The notes: generated from the sequence alone by a model not told the origin. Counted from the stretch's first letter, positions 1 through 8,753 are shown. The stretch: 12,868 bases of DNA from Rodentolepis nana (GCA_900617975.1 UZAE01001520.1:1-12868); one strand, 5' to 3'. Translations and numbers: made by a program.

Positions 1-399
1 ACATATGTGAGATGTAATGTTTGTTTAAATTTGACTGTGATGGTGTCGGGGAGATTAAGACATGAAGCTTACGAGATATTCGACGATTTATTTGGTACAT
101 TTATATAAAAAATAGCACGAAAATTGTTTATCCATACTAATGAATGACCATATGCGTTGCACCATATTTCTCGAGGCAACTGGATATTATTAATTCATTC
201 ATTCGAATTTCCTGAAGAATCTAGTTAAATGATCAATCACGCTATGAATAACCAATACCATACATTTAAATTTTCTCATTTTTCATGATATTGATTTATG
301 TTAAGTGGGACGGTTACATCTTTATTGGTTTTTTATAAACCACATCTTTCTCATGCACATTTTCTCATTTTACTTGATTTTCAATGTTTTTGCATTCAG
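1..399 (+). other. Intron or upstream flank of the UTP25-like gene, no exon identified
   Basis: The DNA is AT-rich. It ends in a pyrimidine-rich tract and AG at 398-399, a good 3' splice site for the first recognisable exon. The earlier UTP25 exons, including the usual 'ASPLGLR'-like block, were not found here and presumably lie left of the window. Frame 1 is open from the window edge to a TAA at 106-108 (reading ...LRHEAYEIFDDLFG...). It could be the tail of an exon, but I could not match it to UTP25 or anything else. Confidence 0.5.
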
Positions 400-2195
400 C
401 GAGAAGTTAGCCGACATGCAGTGCATTACCACGTCAATTGAACTTCTAATTATTGATCAGGCGGAGCATTTATTGATGCAAAACTGGGCCACCGTACAAG
501 AAGTCGTCGGTCAGTTAAATCAGCGCCCCATCAAGCCTTCACTGTCGTCTCCAGCCCGAATTCGCCTTGCTTATTTGGCCGGATACGGTTCGCGGTACCG
601 CCAAACTCTTCTCTTTTCTGCAGTGAATAATTATTTGATCACCGGTCTTATGAGCAAATGTGAAAGTAATGCTTTGAATTTTGTTATTTTTGGTTTCTAT
701 CCATTATGGTAACTGGATCTTTTCGTCACAGATTTCCAAGGGATGAATATATTTTTCCCTATGCCGAAATATCAGAATGATAACTTATTCAGTGGCTATC
801 TGCCAGAAAATCATCGTGTTCCTGGACTTAAAAGGCGTTCAGGAACGGAATCGGAGTTTACCAAACCGATAACAGCACTAGACAATTTCAAACTTCAGTT
901 AATCACTTTTGGAGTAAATGGATCCCTCCTTAACTCGAACCCCCTCACAGAACTAACGAAACGGCTTGATCAACCTGATGATAGTGACGATGAGGAGGAA
1001 GTGGGTGCTAAAATAATTCGCATGGACGACTCTAATAATTCAATTGTTCTGAAGACATGCTTAACCCCCTATAACCTCTCGGATAAGGGTGGGTATCTTG
1101 ACACCTGAAAATATTCGAAGTACTTGGATTTATTGCAGTAATGAATGCATTTAAATTTCAGGTGGACGAGCAATTCCAATAGCGCGTTTGGCTGCATTCA
1201 AATAGCGCATACTTCCTCGACTGAGAAAAGGTTTGGATGAACGTGTCCTTATATACGTTCCAGATTACTATGATTTGGAAGAGTTGAGGAGACTTTTGCG
1301 TGAAGAGGCTCTCTCATTTTGCTATGTCCATGAGTGAGTTTGTCTTTGACAAATGGGCTGAAGTTCCTGGGCGTTTTACTAATTGAGTGTATATTTACTC
1401 TGTAGATATATTGAGGACAGTGAAGCCGAAAGAAACCGACATCTTTTCGATCAGGGTCGTATTCGGATAATGCTTCTCAGTGAACGATACTATTTTTATC
1501 GAAGGTGAATGCCCTCTATTGTGGGTTCTTGATAACTGATGTTTTATGAAGCTTTACTATGTAGTAAAAAAAGAGAAAGCACTCTAACTCATTTCCCCAC
1601 TGTACGTGAATCAATATCCCCACGTTTCCACCTGAACTGGGGAATTAATTGGAGGAAACAGTAGAAAATTAATGGAGGTGGTTTGGAAGTGGGTTTTCAA
1701 GGGAAAATTAAAGAATAAGGAGTCAAGTGAATTCTCACTTTTTTGTGACTTCACGATTGCCTCGAAAATCTAAACAGATCGTTTGTTATGTTGCTTTCTA
1801 GCTTCATCTTCCTCGTTGTAGGAGGTCGTAGTATTAGCCTTGAAGTTGGCATGATTAGGTATCATAAATAATTGGGGAATCTCGAGACAAACATTTTATT
1901 TTAAGAAGAAAAAGTATCTAAATGCCTCGTGCTGTAATTGCATCTTTTTAGACGCAAAATACGTGGTGCACGGAATTTCATCTTCTACGGACCACCCACC
2001 TTTCCTTGGTTTGTACAGGAACTTCTGGCCAGTTGTGAGTTGGCGCCTGCTGTGGCCACAAACGCTTCTGGAGAGAGTCTGACTGTAGCGAGTGCAAATC
2101 CCTCAGCCGTCCTCTCATCCTCAGTCACAATTCTCTACTTTCAACCTTGGGAGGCAGCCCAAGTTAGTATGATCACTGCCTCGATTGACGTCTGA
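400..2195 (+). CDS. UTP25: UTP25-like U3 snoRNP/SSU processome factor (DEF/DIEXF family), 3' part, multi-exon
   Basis: UTP25 is a nucleolar protein of the small-subunit processome, needed for early pre-18S rRNA cleavages. It has a DEAD-box-helicase-like fold that lacks helicase motifs. Proposed exons are 400-665, 732-1088, 1162-1333, 1406-1504 and 1952-2195, with introns of 66, 73, 72 and 447 bp. Every junction is GT-AG and phases match. Exon 1 carries the degenerate motif II (SIELLIIDQAEHLLMQNW) and the motif III-like block YRQTLLFSAV. Exon 2 has a weakly conserved stretch plus an acidic insert (DDSDDEEE). Exon 3 carries DERVLIYVPDYYDLEELRR, exon 4 has LLSERYYFYRR, and exon 5 has RKIRGARNFIFYGPPTFPWF. 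These follow the order of C-terminal blocks in animal and plant UTP25. The gene starts outside the window. An in-frame TAG at 1203-1205 interrupts exon 3 unless a shorter exon is used. The stop at 2193-2195 is followed by AATAAA at 2252-2257. The family assignment is firm, whereas the exact exon 2, exon 3 and C-terminal boundaries are inferred. Confidence 0.85.
1505..1951 (+). other. Longest UTP25 intron, no other content seen
   Basis: The donor GTGAAT follows the RYYFYRR codons. The acceptor CTTTTTAG precedes CGCAAAATACG, so the split AG|A codon restores arginine. At 447 bp it is about six times longer than the other introns of this gene. I see no ORF, repeat or RNA gene in it. Confidence 0.7.
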
Positions 2196-2251
2196 TTTCA
2201 ATATTCCGTATTCACCTCCCAAATCCTTGTATATATATACAACTCTTGTAA

Positions 2252-2257
2252 AATAAA
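2252..2257 (+). promoter_or_regulatory. Candidate poly(A) signal of the UTP25-like gene
   Basis: A canonical AATAAA lies 57 bases past the TGA at 2193-2195, in an AT-rich stretch. It supports transcript ends near 2270-2280 and so favours the reading in which exon 5 is terminal. If exon 5 is instead spliced at 2162 to a further exon, this signal would be intronic or serve a shorter isoform. Confidence 0.5.
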
Positions 2258-2387
2258 TAAGCAGATTTTTGGGAGAACTTCTTATTCTTGAAATGACTTT
2301 CTTTTCTAAATTTAAGAGAGCTATCGCTTTTGGCTCCATTAGTATCCTAATGTAAAGCTTTGCAAATACGTTAGAGGTGGTTGGGTA

Positions 2388-2399
2388 GGGGGGGGGGGG
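2388..2399 (+). repeat. Poly(G) homopolymer, 12 bases
   Basis: Twelve consecutive G residues lie just downstream of the UTP25-like gene. Four G/C homopolymers of at least 10 bases occur in this window, which is notable in AT-rich DNA. Length may be affected by sequencing error. Confidence 0.9.
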
Positions 2400-4930
2400 C
2401 TCAGTAGAGTGTATCGTCTATGAGTGATCAAATAGACGTCAAGGGGCCAAGGCGCTAATCAACAGGTCTAGAAAAGAATTGTTGACTTCGCGCCTATTAT
2501 GCAACTTCATGCAGCGTAATTTCACTTGGTTTCTTGTCGATCTATTCCTGAGGCTCCATATTTGACTCTTAACGTTCGTGTAAATAATGTGAACTTGACG
2601 CATAGATTACACACACTAGTCCTACAAAGAGCCTTGGGGAACTTAACGAATACCATTCTGACATTTTAACGCTAATTTTCAATTTTACATAGCAAAACTA
2701 ATTTCTAAAAACCATTTGCAAAGGGTGGGAAAATATGTGACTTAAGGACCACAGGATGGAGCCATTCAGGCAGAAATATGCGACCTTGAAATTTCGAGAT
2801 ATTCCCCTTAATCTGAACTGTTTCTACAAAGGAAGAGCTTGCACCAATAATGGATGGAAATTTAAAAGCTTCATTCATAAATTGCTAAGGTCTTTCTTCT
2901 ACCTTTTCAATACACCAGACCCCTGTTTAAACAGGTATTAAAGTGTTTAAAGCGGATTGTCATCCGAATGAGCCTTAACTAAACAACAATAATCTCTATG
3001 GCAAATCCCCTTATATGGAAAGGCTCCTGAAATTAGCGAAGGTGTCTCAACGTCATAGAGGAAGCAGATGACTGATGTGAAATACGTTTTTTGTGGATGC
3101 ATGTATCCCTTACCGAGTTAAGAGAAACTATTGGGAGTTGACTGAGAGGTTTCTCCACTCACAACCGCACTCAATACTTATTTGAGAAGTAGCACGGTGC
3201 ATCGTTCAACTTGCCTGAGTGCGTATGAGATTTCTTTGTTCATCCATAGCGTGAATTGTCATTTTCCATGTGCTTGAACGCATTATCATGACATGAAAAT
3301 GCGTATAATTGTTCCATAAACCTCCATCTCAACACACAAGAATTAACAACTGGAAAATAATTTTAATAAGTGGTAAATAATCTAGTTGAAAAGGTCAAGC
3401 ACGGATCAATGTTCTCAATAGTCTTCTCGAAAACTGCAAATTTGACTCAAAACCATAGCTCTTCCCTTCGGTAAACCCATTGGCATCGTTTCAGTTCATA
3501 ATGCCTAATATTCCAAAACTTCCTACTTTCACCAATTAAGTAGAAAGATTTAACTGTTTATGACCTTTTACACCAACTCTTCCCGTAACCTCTCGATTGT
3601 CCTCATATGACTTCTAAACCGGCCAGTTCAACTACAAAATATTATTAGTAAAGTTTAGAACTCGCAAACTCACTAGCACGCAGTATCCGACTTGGTTGTC
3701 ACAAACTAAAATGAGATTCCGTTATTTTTGAAGGTTGAAGGTTAATAAATTGGCTTACCAAGTCAGTTTCTTTAGAAGTTTCGGATCAGATCAAAACATG
3801 TCATCTAATTTTGCTATAGGTGCATAACCAAGGAAATCACATTTTAATCAGCAACATGTAACTCTAATGGATGATCTCCGAAAACGTCGACTTATTGAAT
3901 GGCTTTGTACTTTTCGTGTGTTAAAATAGGCAATAAACAAGAACACACTAGTCTTTAATGCACATCAGTCACAGAGTTGAATGCGAAAGATGCATTTATT
4001 GAGCCCTCCTGATTTACTACACCTTCTAACAAGGAAGCAGGAAGACCGAGTGCGTAGACGTCTGATGTGCTGCGAACTTATTCTTATTAGGGAAAGTAAA
4101 TAACATCCTCCATTTGAACATATTTGAGTGCGTTACTGAGGAGAGACTTAACCTCTCTGTGGTTACAGCACCCTTGGATAAAACACTGATGGGTTAATTC
4201 AGTTGCATTCGGCAATCTCATAGTGGCATGCTGAACATAGAGTATCGAATGGGGAGAGTGTAGGAAGAAAGGTGATTTGGCTTACTTATTGCATACTGTC
4301 TCAGCTAGATATCTTGGGTAGGAACGAGTTGAAACAGGACACAACACCACTGGAATGTGTGATTCAGTGAATTTCGAACATAGCTTGTTTTCACTCTAAT
4401 AATTGTAAGTAAGATGGAGAAGGTAGGATATTATTGCATCTCTGCCACCTTCAGGAACTCAGTCTGCCCATATCGGCAGAGGGACAGTCGGTGAGATGAC
4501 AATCTGCTTGAGATGAACAGAGAGGTGGCAGCAACGTTTGAGACTATTAGGCGACAATAATTTACTTTAGAAACAGTGTTCGCATCGTATGAACGGGTTG
4601 TCTGAGGATATGTCGTAAATGCGGAACAATATAATGGTTTCAATCCATCGAATAAAACCGATATGCTAATCAGGGCGCATGCTGGCTTAGATGAAGAAGA
4701 ACTAAGCCACAATGTAATAGACACAAATGAGGCCAAATTAAATTCAAATTAACTTGCAACATGTCAATACTACCACCAATGTAGCCTGCGTTATTTCCGA
4801 AACAATTTAATGGAAGTGAATTTTGACAGATAGGATCAATAAGAAGGTAATAGGTTGATGGAATACAATTGGAGGATAATGTTTAGAAGCTTGTTCGTGC
4901 TTCAAAATGCATTCATGCTTTGCTTGGGCA

Positions 4931-4962
4931 GGAGGGAGGGAGGGAGGGAGGGAGGGTGTGGG
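4931..4962 (+). repeat. (GGGA)n tandem repeat with G-quadruplex pattern
   Basis: GGGA-type units repeat from 4931 to 4956 and are followed by GTGTGGG. Six or more GGG runs separated by single A bases match the pattern of a stable parallel G-quadruplex on the plus strand. The minus-strand ORF here (PSLPPSLPP) is only a translation of the repeat. Confidence 0.85.
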
Positions 4963-5116
4963 CAATAATAAAAAGAGGGCAACTTTAAGTCGGTAAAGTT
5001 CTATTGTCATTGTGTTTGAGGTTGAAAGCTAATAATACCGTAAATGAGGATATTCAATGAATTCAGGATTTCGTGTAAAGGTCAGTGAATATCATGATAA
5101 TAATTATAGTCGTTAC

Positions 5117-5130
5117 AACTTCCATAACAA
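5117..5130 (+). repeat. Left copy of 14-bp target-site duplication
   Basis: AACTTCCATAACAA occurs here and again, identically, at 5671-5684. The two copies exactly bracket a non-LTR retrotransposon fragment. Element sequence starts at the next base, inside the codons for WIPGH. Confidence 0.85.
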
Positions 5131-5568
5131 TGGATTCCTGGTCACTGTGGCATTAAAGGCAATGAGATTGCTGACAAACTTGCTAAGAAGGGGACAACGA
5201 TTTTGCAATGCATGGATCGGCCGGTGTCTTTCCACACAATGAAGGCCTTAATCAGGAGAGAATTTCAGACCTCAAGGTTCAACAAACTCAAAGCTCGAAT
5301 AAAGGAGAAACAGTGGACAGTGGCACTCTCCGACATACCCGACTGGCCAAGAATCGAAGCCGTTGCTGAGTTTAGACTACGTACCGGACACGATTGCTTG
5401 GCAAAACACCTTCACAGATTGGGAGTATACACTCAACCCACGTGCCCTCTATTTAACCTACATGAGGAAATGGAGAAGACCCACCTGATTCGGTGTTCAG
5501 CCCTAAAGACAACGAGGGAAATCCAAAGATACTGGGAAGCAAGAAGACTGCTAATGAATTGCTATTAA
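5131..5568 (+). pseudogene. Retrotransposon polyprotein fragment: RNase H end plus C-terminal region
   Basis: The frame is open for 145 codons. Residues 1-23 read WIPGHCGIKGNEIADKLAK, the last conserved block of RNase H. They keep the His of GH (residue 5) and the last catalytic Asp (residue 15) as placed in E. coli RNase HI. Residues 66-90 read IPDWPRIEAVAEFRLRTGHD, followed by CLAKHLHRLGV and CPLF...HLIRC, a block common at the C-terminus of arthropod LINE polyproteins. There it normally reads CPLC and looks like a Cys/His zinc site, so Phe replaces the second Cys here. An upstream TAA at 5125-5127 lies in flanking DNA, so there is no native start. This is a dead fragment and makes no reverse transcriptase. 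Confidence 0.85.
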
Positions 5569-5586
5569 TTAACTGCTATAAATGTA

Positions 5587-5606
5587 CCCCCCCCCCCTCT
5601 TGGGGG
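5587..5606 (+). repeat. C-run and hairpin in the retrotransposon 3' UTR
   Basis: Eleven C residues (5587-5597), then TCTT, then five G residues (5602-5606). The RNA could form a 5-bp G-C stem with a TCTT loop. It lies 19 bases after the polyprotein stop. It might be part of the 3' structure used for template recognition, or just an expanded C tract. Confidence 0.6.
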
Positions 5607-5670
5607 AAGCTGAAGTCAAAGATTAAGGGCTAATGATAAATATCATAAAGCCTGCCATTTGAAATAAATA

Positions 5671-5684
5671 AACTTCCATAACAA
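5671..5684 (+). repeat. Right copy of 14-bp target-site duplication
   Basis: This is identical to 5117-5130 and directly follows the A-rich element tail. The pre-insertion site is therefore predicted to read continuously from 5130 into 5685. Confidence 0.85.
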
Positions 5685-7091
5685 AATGAACAAAGGATTG
5701 ATTAAGAAGGAACTACTCCAAACAATTAACTACTGATTTCAATGAGCTGTAGATGAATCATCAGGATTGCAAAATATTTGAGACAAAAATTGATATCATT
5801 GTATTTGGGTCCAACAATGTTCACATTTAAATGTAGAGCAATGTCTAATGTGAGTGCGGTGGATAAGCGATTTGGAATTCCAGTATTGAAACTAGGATTT
5901 CTACATTGCCAAGGCTGTGAATAAGGCCACCTAAAACTTCATTTCATGGGATGAATGTCAACTTCCACTTTTCATTTGACGTCAATTGAATTGACTGCAA
6001 CAAAGAGGTCAACCAGGTGTTCACGTGATCCGTGAAGGTCATCTTATCTACCACCTACAGCATGTATTCTATGGATCATCAGTATTTCTCTCTGTTAAAT
6101 AAAATAGGCATTGCCAACACTTTAACCACAGATCACTTATTTCCATTCAAATTCCGATATGCAGCTAACACTGATGCCACTTAAACCAGCTTCATTCGAG
6201 TCAATATGTGACAGGGGAGTTAGTCATTCAAAGGAGAAACTGTCCCTCCAACTACTCTTCTCACTTTTCCAAACACCTGATGTTCGTCTTCCTTACCTTA
6301 TACTCAACACTCCATCAATATTTTCATTCCACTGCATTACGCGCCGCAGACACAAAAGAACTCCGAGATACAAGAAAGTAACTATAAAGTCACGCCCATA
6401 TCAACTCACTAAATTGTCAAAGCAGAGTCTCGTACAAGCCACAAGATGAACTTCGAGGTTAAGAATCAATCTTGCTCTCATTTATGCCTCAACAACTGCT
6501 CCCAAAACAACATGACTAGGATAAATCGAATGAGGGAAAGAAACGTGAGAAATGGTGAGGCAGAAGAGGGGGAATTGTGAATTGGAATGGAATAGATGAC
6601 CTTAACAGTTGTGATAAGCAGAGACTTGACGTAGGCTGTGAAAGTCGACCGAGTTTGGGCACTTTCTTCGTCGAATGCCAAATGAATAACAATTCGACAT
6701 CTGGACACAACACAGACACATGAGTCATGATATTCACGTCTGGTGACATTGATGTGTGTGACCATCCACATTAATCATCAAAGCTTTGTAACACTAACAA
6801 TGTTTACACAAACTCTCTAGTGGCCAATGAGCCCCAAACGCTCTAAATGCGAATCATTGCTGCCCTCCTTTCTGCTTAATTGGCTCATTTTGCACACTGG
6901 CTCAGAAGCAGAACGCAGTGAATAAACACTCATGGCACAACTGACACCGAAATTCTAGTTACCCAAACAGTTCTAGATGGATTGTTATGTTCTTCTGAAG
7001 TGAGGCCCAGCTAACCAAGATCAGTTGTCAACAGCTCAATTGAATATTTGTCAACCAAATATGTACCACAAATATCTTCAAAAGTCTAAAG
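5685..7091. other. Intergenic spacer, nothing firm
   Basis: There is no recognisable gene. The open frames at 6159-6449 (+) and 6478-6771 (-) lack domains. In the latter all three minus frames are open for some distance, so openness there means little. A TGACGTCA octamer (5977-5984) and a CACGTG (6022-6027) lie close together. Confidence 0.5.
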
Positions 7092-7744
7092 TTAGAATTC
7101 CAGACAAGCAATAGCCTCCCTGTGACCAGATGATGATTGACTAATTGCTAGTCTAATTTGAAAGTGACGGTAACTCCAGACAAAGCGAAACTAACCGAAG
7201 ATGACATTTAGTTCACATGTTGTGATTTCTAACATTTATGTTTTCGTGCCTTACCATTCAGTCTCATCAGTCTTGCCGAAACATGCATTCATTTGTAATG
7301 CAACAATTTCGTCATTTAGCTTTCTCACTTCTTCTTTCAACACTTGACCTCTGATTTCGTGTGCCAATATTCCCATCCTGAAATTCAATTTAAATAATTT
7401 ATGGCTACTCAGTTGCCACATCTGAAAGTAGCAGATCATTTGCTTGATGCGAGATCCCAAGTGCACTCATGTCGGTGATGACGTAAGTGGAGTGCAAATC
7501 AATCAATTTCTTTACCTACCGCACCTTCATGATGCCAAACTTGATCCAAGGCAGATATCATGCACTACTATTAACGCACTAGAACTAGTGGTGCCATACG
7601 ACAAACCTAACATCACAAAAGCATTGGTGCTAAGTGGCTTCACTTGAACCTGAGTATTCCAATTTTGTCGAACTGAAGAGAGTTCTCTTTAGCTTTTGCA
7701 CTTGCATGAGCAATTTCCCTACATTCGTGAATAGAGGTGAATCT
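7092..7744 (-). CDS. Unrecognised protein, 3'-terminal exons, helix-rich
   Basis: Two minus-strand exons join in phase. Exon A is 7650-7718, or 7650-7744 with an alternative acceptor, and reads REIAHASAKAKENSLQFDKI. Exon B is 7255-7377 and reads MGILAHEIRGQVLKEEVRKL then NDEIVALQMNACFGKTDETEW. Exon A ends with two codon bases (AG) and exon B supplies the third (G). Exon B is flanked by ATTTCAG and GTAAGG. A possible last exon C (7092-7119), after TCACAG, adds EAIACLEF and a TAA, again in phase. Otherwise the protein stops at the TAA just inside the exon B donor. The charged, Leu/Ile-spaced sequence looks helical, perhaps coiled coil. I do not recognise the family. Upstream exons are unresolved; a 60-bp candidate at 8217-8276 ends in GTGAGT and would fit the longer exon A. 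Expression is unproven. Confidence 0.4.
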
Positions 7745-8688
7745 CTAAATCCCCTTTAGCGAGTCTAGGTGAATAAGAAACTGTACAAGTTGCATTCTCC
7801 ACACCCCACATACAGCAAATCTCCAATTCATAGACAGAGGGCTGGGGAAAGTGGTACGACTGCTGGGCGAGTGTTGTAAGTTATGAATCGTTAAGTTAGG
7901 CAGTCGCTATGTTTCAAGCTAGAACAATACACAATTTCACCTTAGATCACATAGGTAATGATCAAAAATCAGTTTGAAGATGGCAATGTTGGTGAGTAAG
8001 AGAGATTGAAAATTGATTGAATCAACATTGGATGAGGGTGTACGAAGTCGAGTAGATACAGTAATACTATTTTCGAAAGAAAAACACACAGTCTAATATT
8101 CCTCTAAGTAAATAGGTGAAAACACCACATTGGGATATTAAAATTGGGTAGATCTGCAACAATTAGTAAATGGAAGTATCACTGACCAATCTTTCGAAAT
8201 TGAAATAACCACTCACCACTGCAGACATGTGGAAAACTTGAATCTTGGTTGCACGATTACCACCAACCTCCAATCTCTAATCCCCAACTCACAGCTCCTC
8301 CCCCCCATCCCCTCCTCCCAACTACTCTCCCATATTTAACTTTCTTCTCCTCCCAGACAATAGTCCTTTCCAACCTCCTTACCTCTAATCCCAATGACCT
8401 AACTTCCATCCACCTCAGATAACTGCTCCAAATCAATGGAAGGACGGTACAAATTGGCATCACGTGTTACAATATCTCATTGGCAGAACATTGCACAACT
8501 ATTCTGCAATCACGCAAATATGACATACTGGATTCAGCAGCAAATAGGGATCTGCAAAATACCCATTCAAGTGGTGCTTAGAGCACACTGTGCCTCCATT
8601 GACTCCAACCATTTTAGATACTTGGCAAATAATATCAAATATGTGCCAAACAATTTTACATCGATGGAGATGACTTTGTTCTCCAATT

Positions 8689-8720
<32 letters not shown>

Positions 8721-8732
8721 ACACACACTCAC
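8689..8732 (+). repeat. (AC)n microsatellite, slightly interrupted
   Basis: An AC dinucleotide array with two ACTC interruptions. On the minus strand it is a GT array 75-118 bases after the SLC1 stop, so it probably lies in that gene's 3' UTR or just beyond. Confidence 0.95.
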
Positions 8733-8753
8733 TACTTACTTCAGTAAACTGAC

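Larger units (their letters stand above)
2356..5116. other. Intergenic spacer with simple repeats, no convincing gene
   Basis: About 2.8 kb of AT-rich DNA. Short open frames on both strands (for example 2756-2941 +, 4431-4736 - and 4807-5010 -) have no recognisable domain, and the last is the translation of a GGGA repeat. It holds a 12-base G run (2388-2399), a GGGA array (4931-4956) and a possibly decayed coding stretch around 4500-4750. Confidence 0.6.
5131..5670 (+). mobile_element. 5'-truncated non-LTR retrotransposon insertion (RNase H-bearing type)
   Basis: This 540-bp insertion lies between perfect 14-bp direct repeats. It begins abruptly within the RNase H domain of a LINE-type polyprotein, runs through the C-terminal coding end (stop 5566-5568), then about 100 bases of 3' UTR. 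It ends in an AAATAAATA tail that contains AATAAA (5663-5668). Abrupt 5' truncation, an A-rich 3' tail and a target-site duplication are the marks of target-primed reverse transcription. The UTR holds an 11-base C run and a CCCCC-TCTT-GGGGG hairpin (5593-5606). The open frame and matching duplications suggest a fairly recent insertion. RNase H downstream of the reverse transcriptase is typical of I-group elements (I, R1, LOA), so the element probably belongs there. The clade is inferred. Confidence 0.85.

Noticed and set aside
305..399. N-terminal part of the plus-strand ORF 305-712 as protein (MGRLHLYWFF...)
   Set aside because: It begins at GTG and is a translation of the pyrimidine-rich intron end. 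The homology to UTP25 starts only after the AG at 398-399.
2121..2339. Minus-strand ORF over the UTP25 3' end
   Set aside because: It is antisense to the recognised exon 5 and the AT-rich 3' flank, with no domain.
2922..2935. Perfect 14-bp palindrome CCTGTTTAAACAGG
   Set aside because: A 14-bp palindrome is expected about once by chance in a window of this length, and nothing nearby supports a function.
4807..5010. Pro/Ser-rich minus ORF
   Set aside because: It comes from the GGGA tandem repeat.
5057..5242. Plus ORF ending ...GQRFCNAWIGRCLSTQ
   Set aside because: It is an out-of-frame reading of the retrotransposon RNase H segment, joined to the flanking DNA.
6478..6771. Overlapping minus ORFs as a gene
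   Set aside because: All minus frames are open over part of this stretch, no domain is visible, and no phase-compatible link to the 7092-7744 exons was found.
8436..8747. Plus ORF with THTHTHTH end, and minus ORF with VCVCVCV
   Set aside because: Both are translations running through the CA microsatellite.
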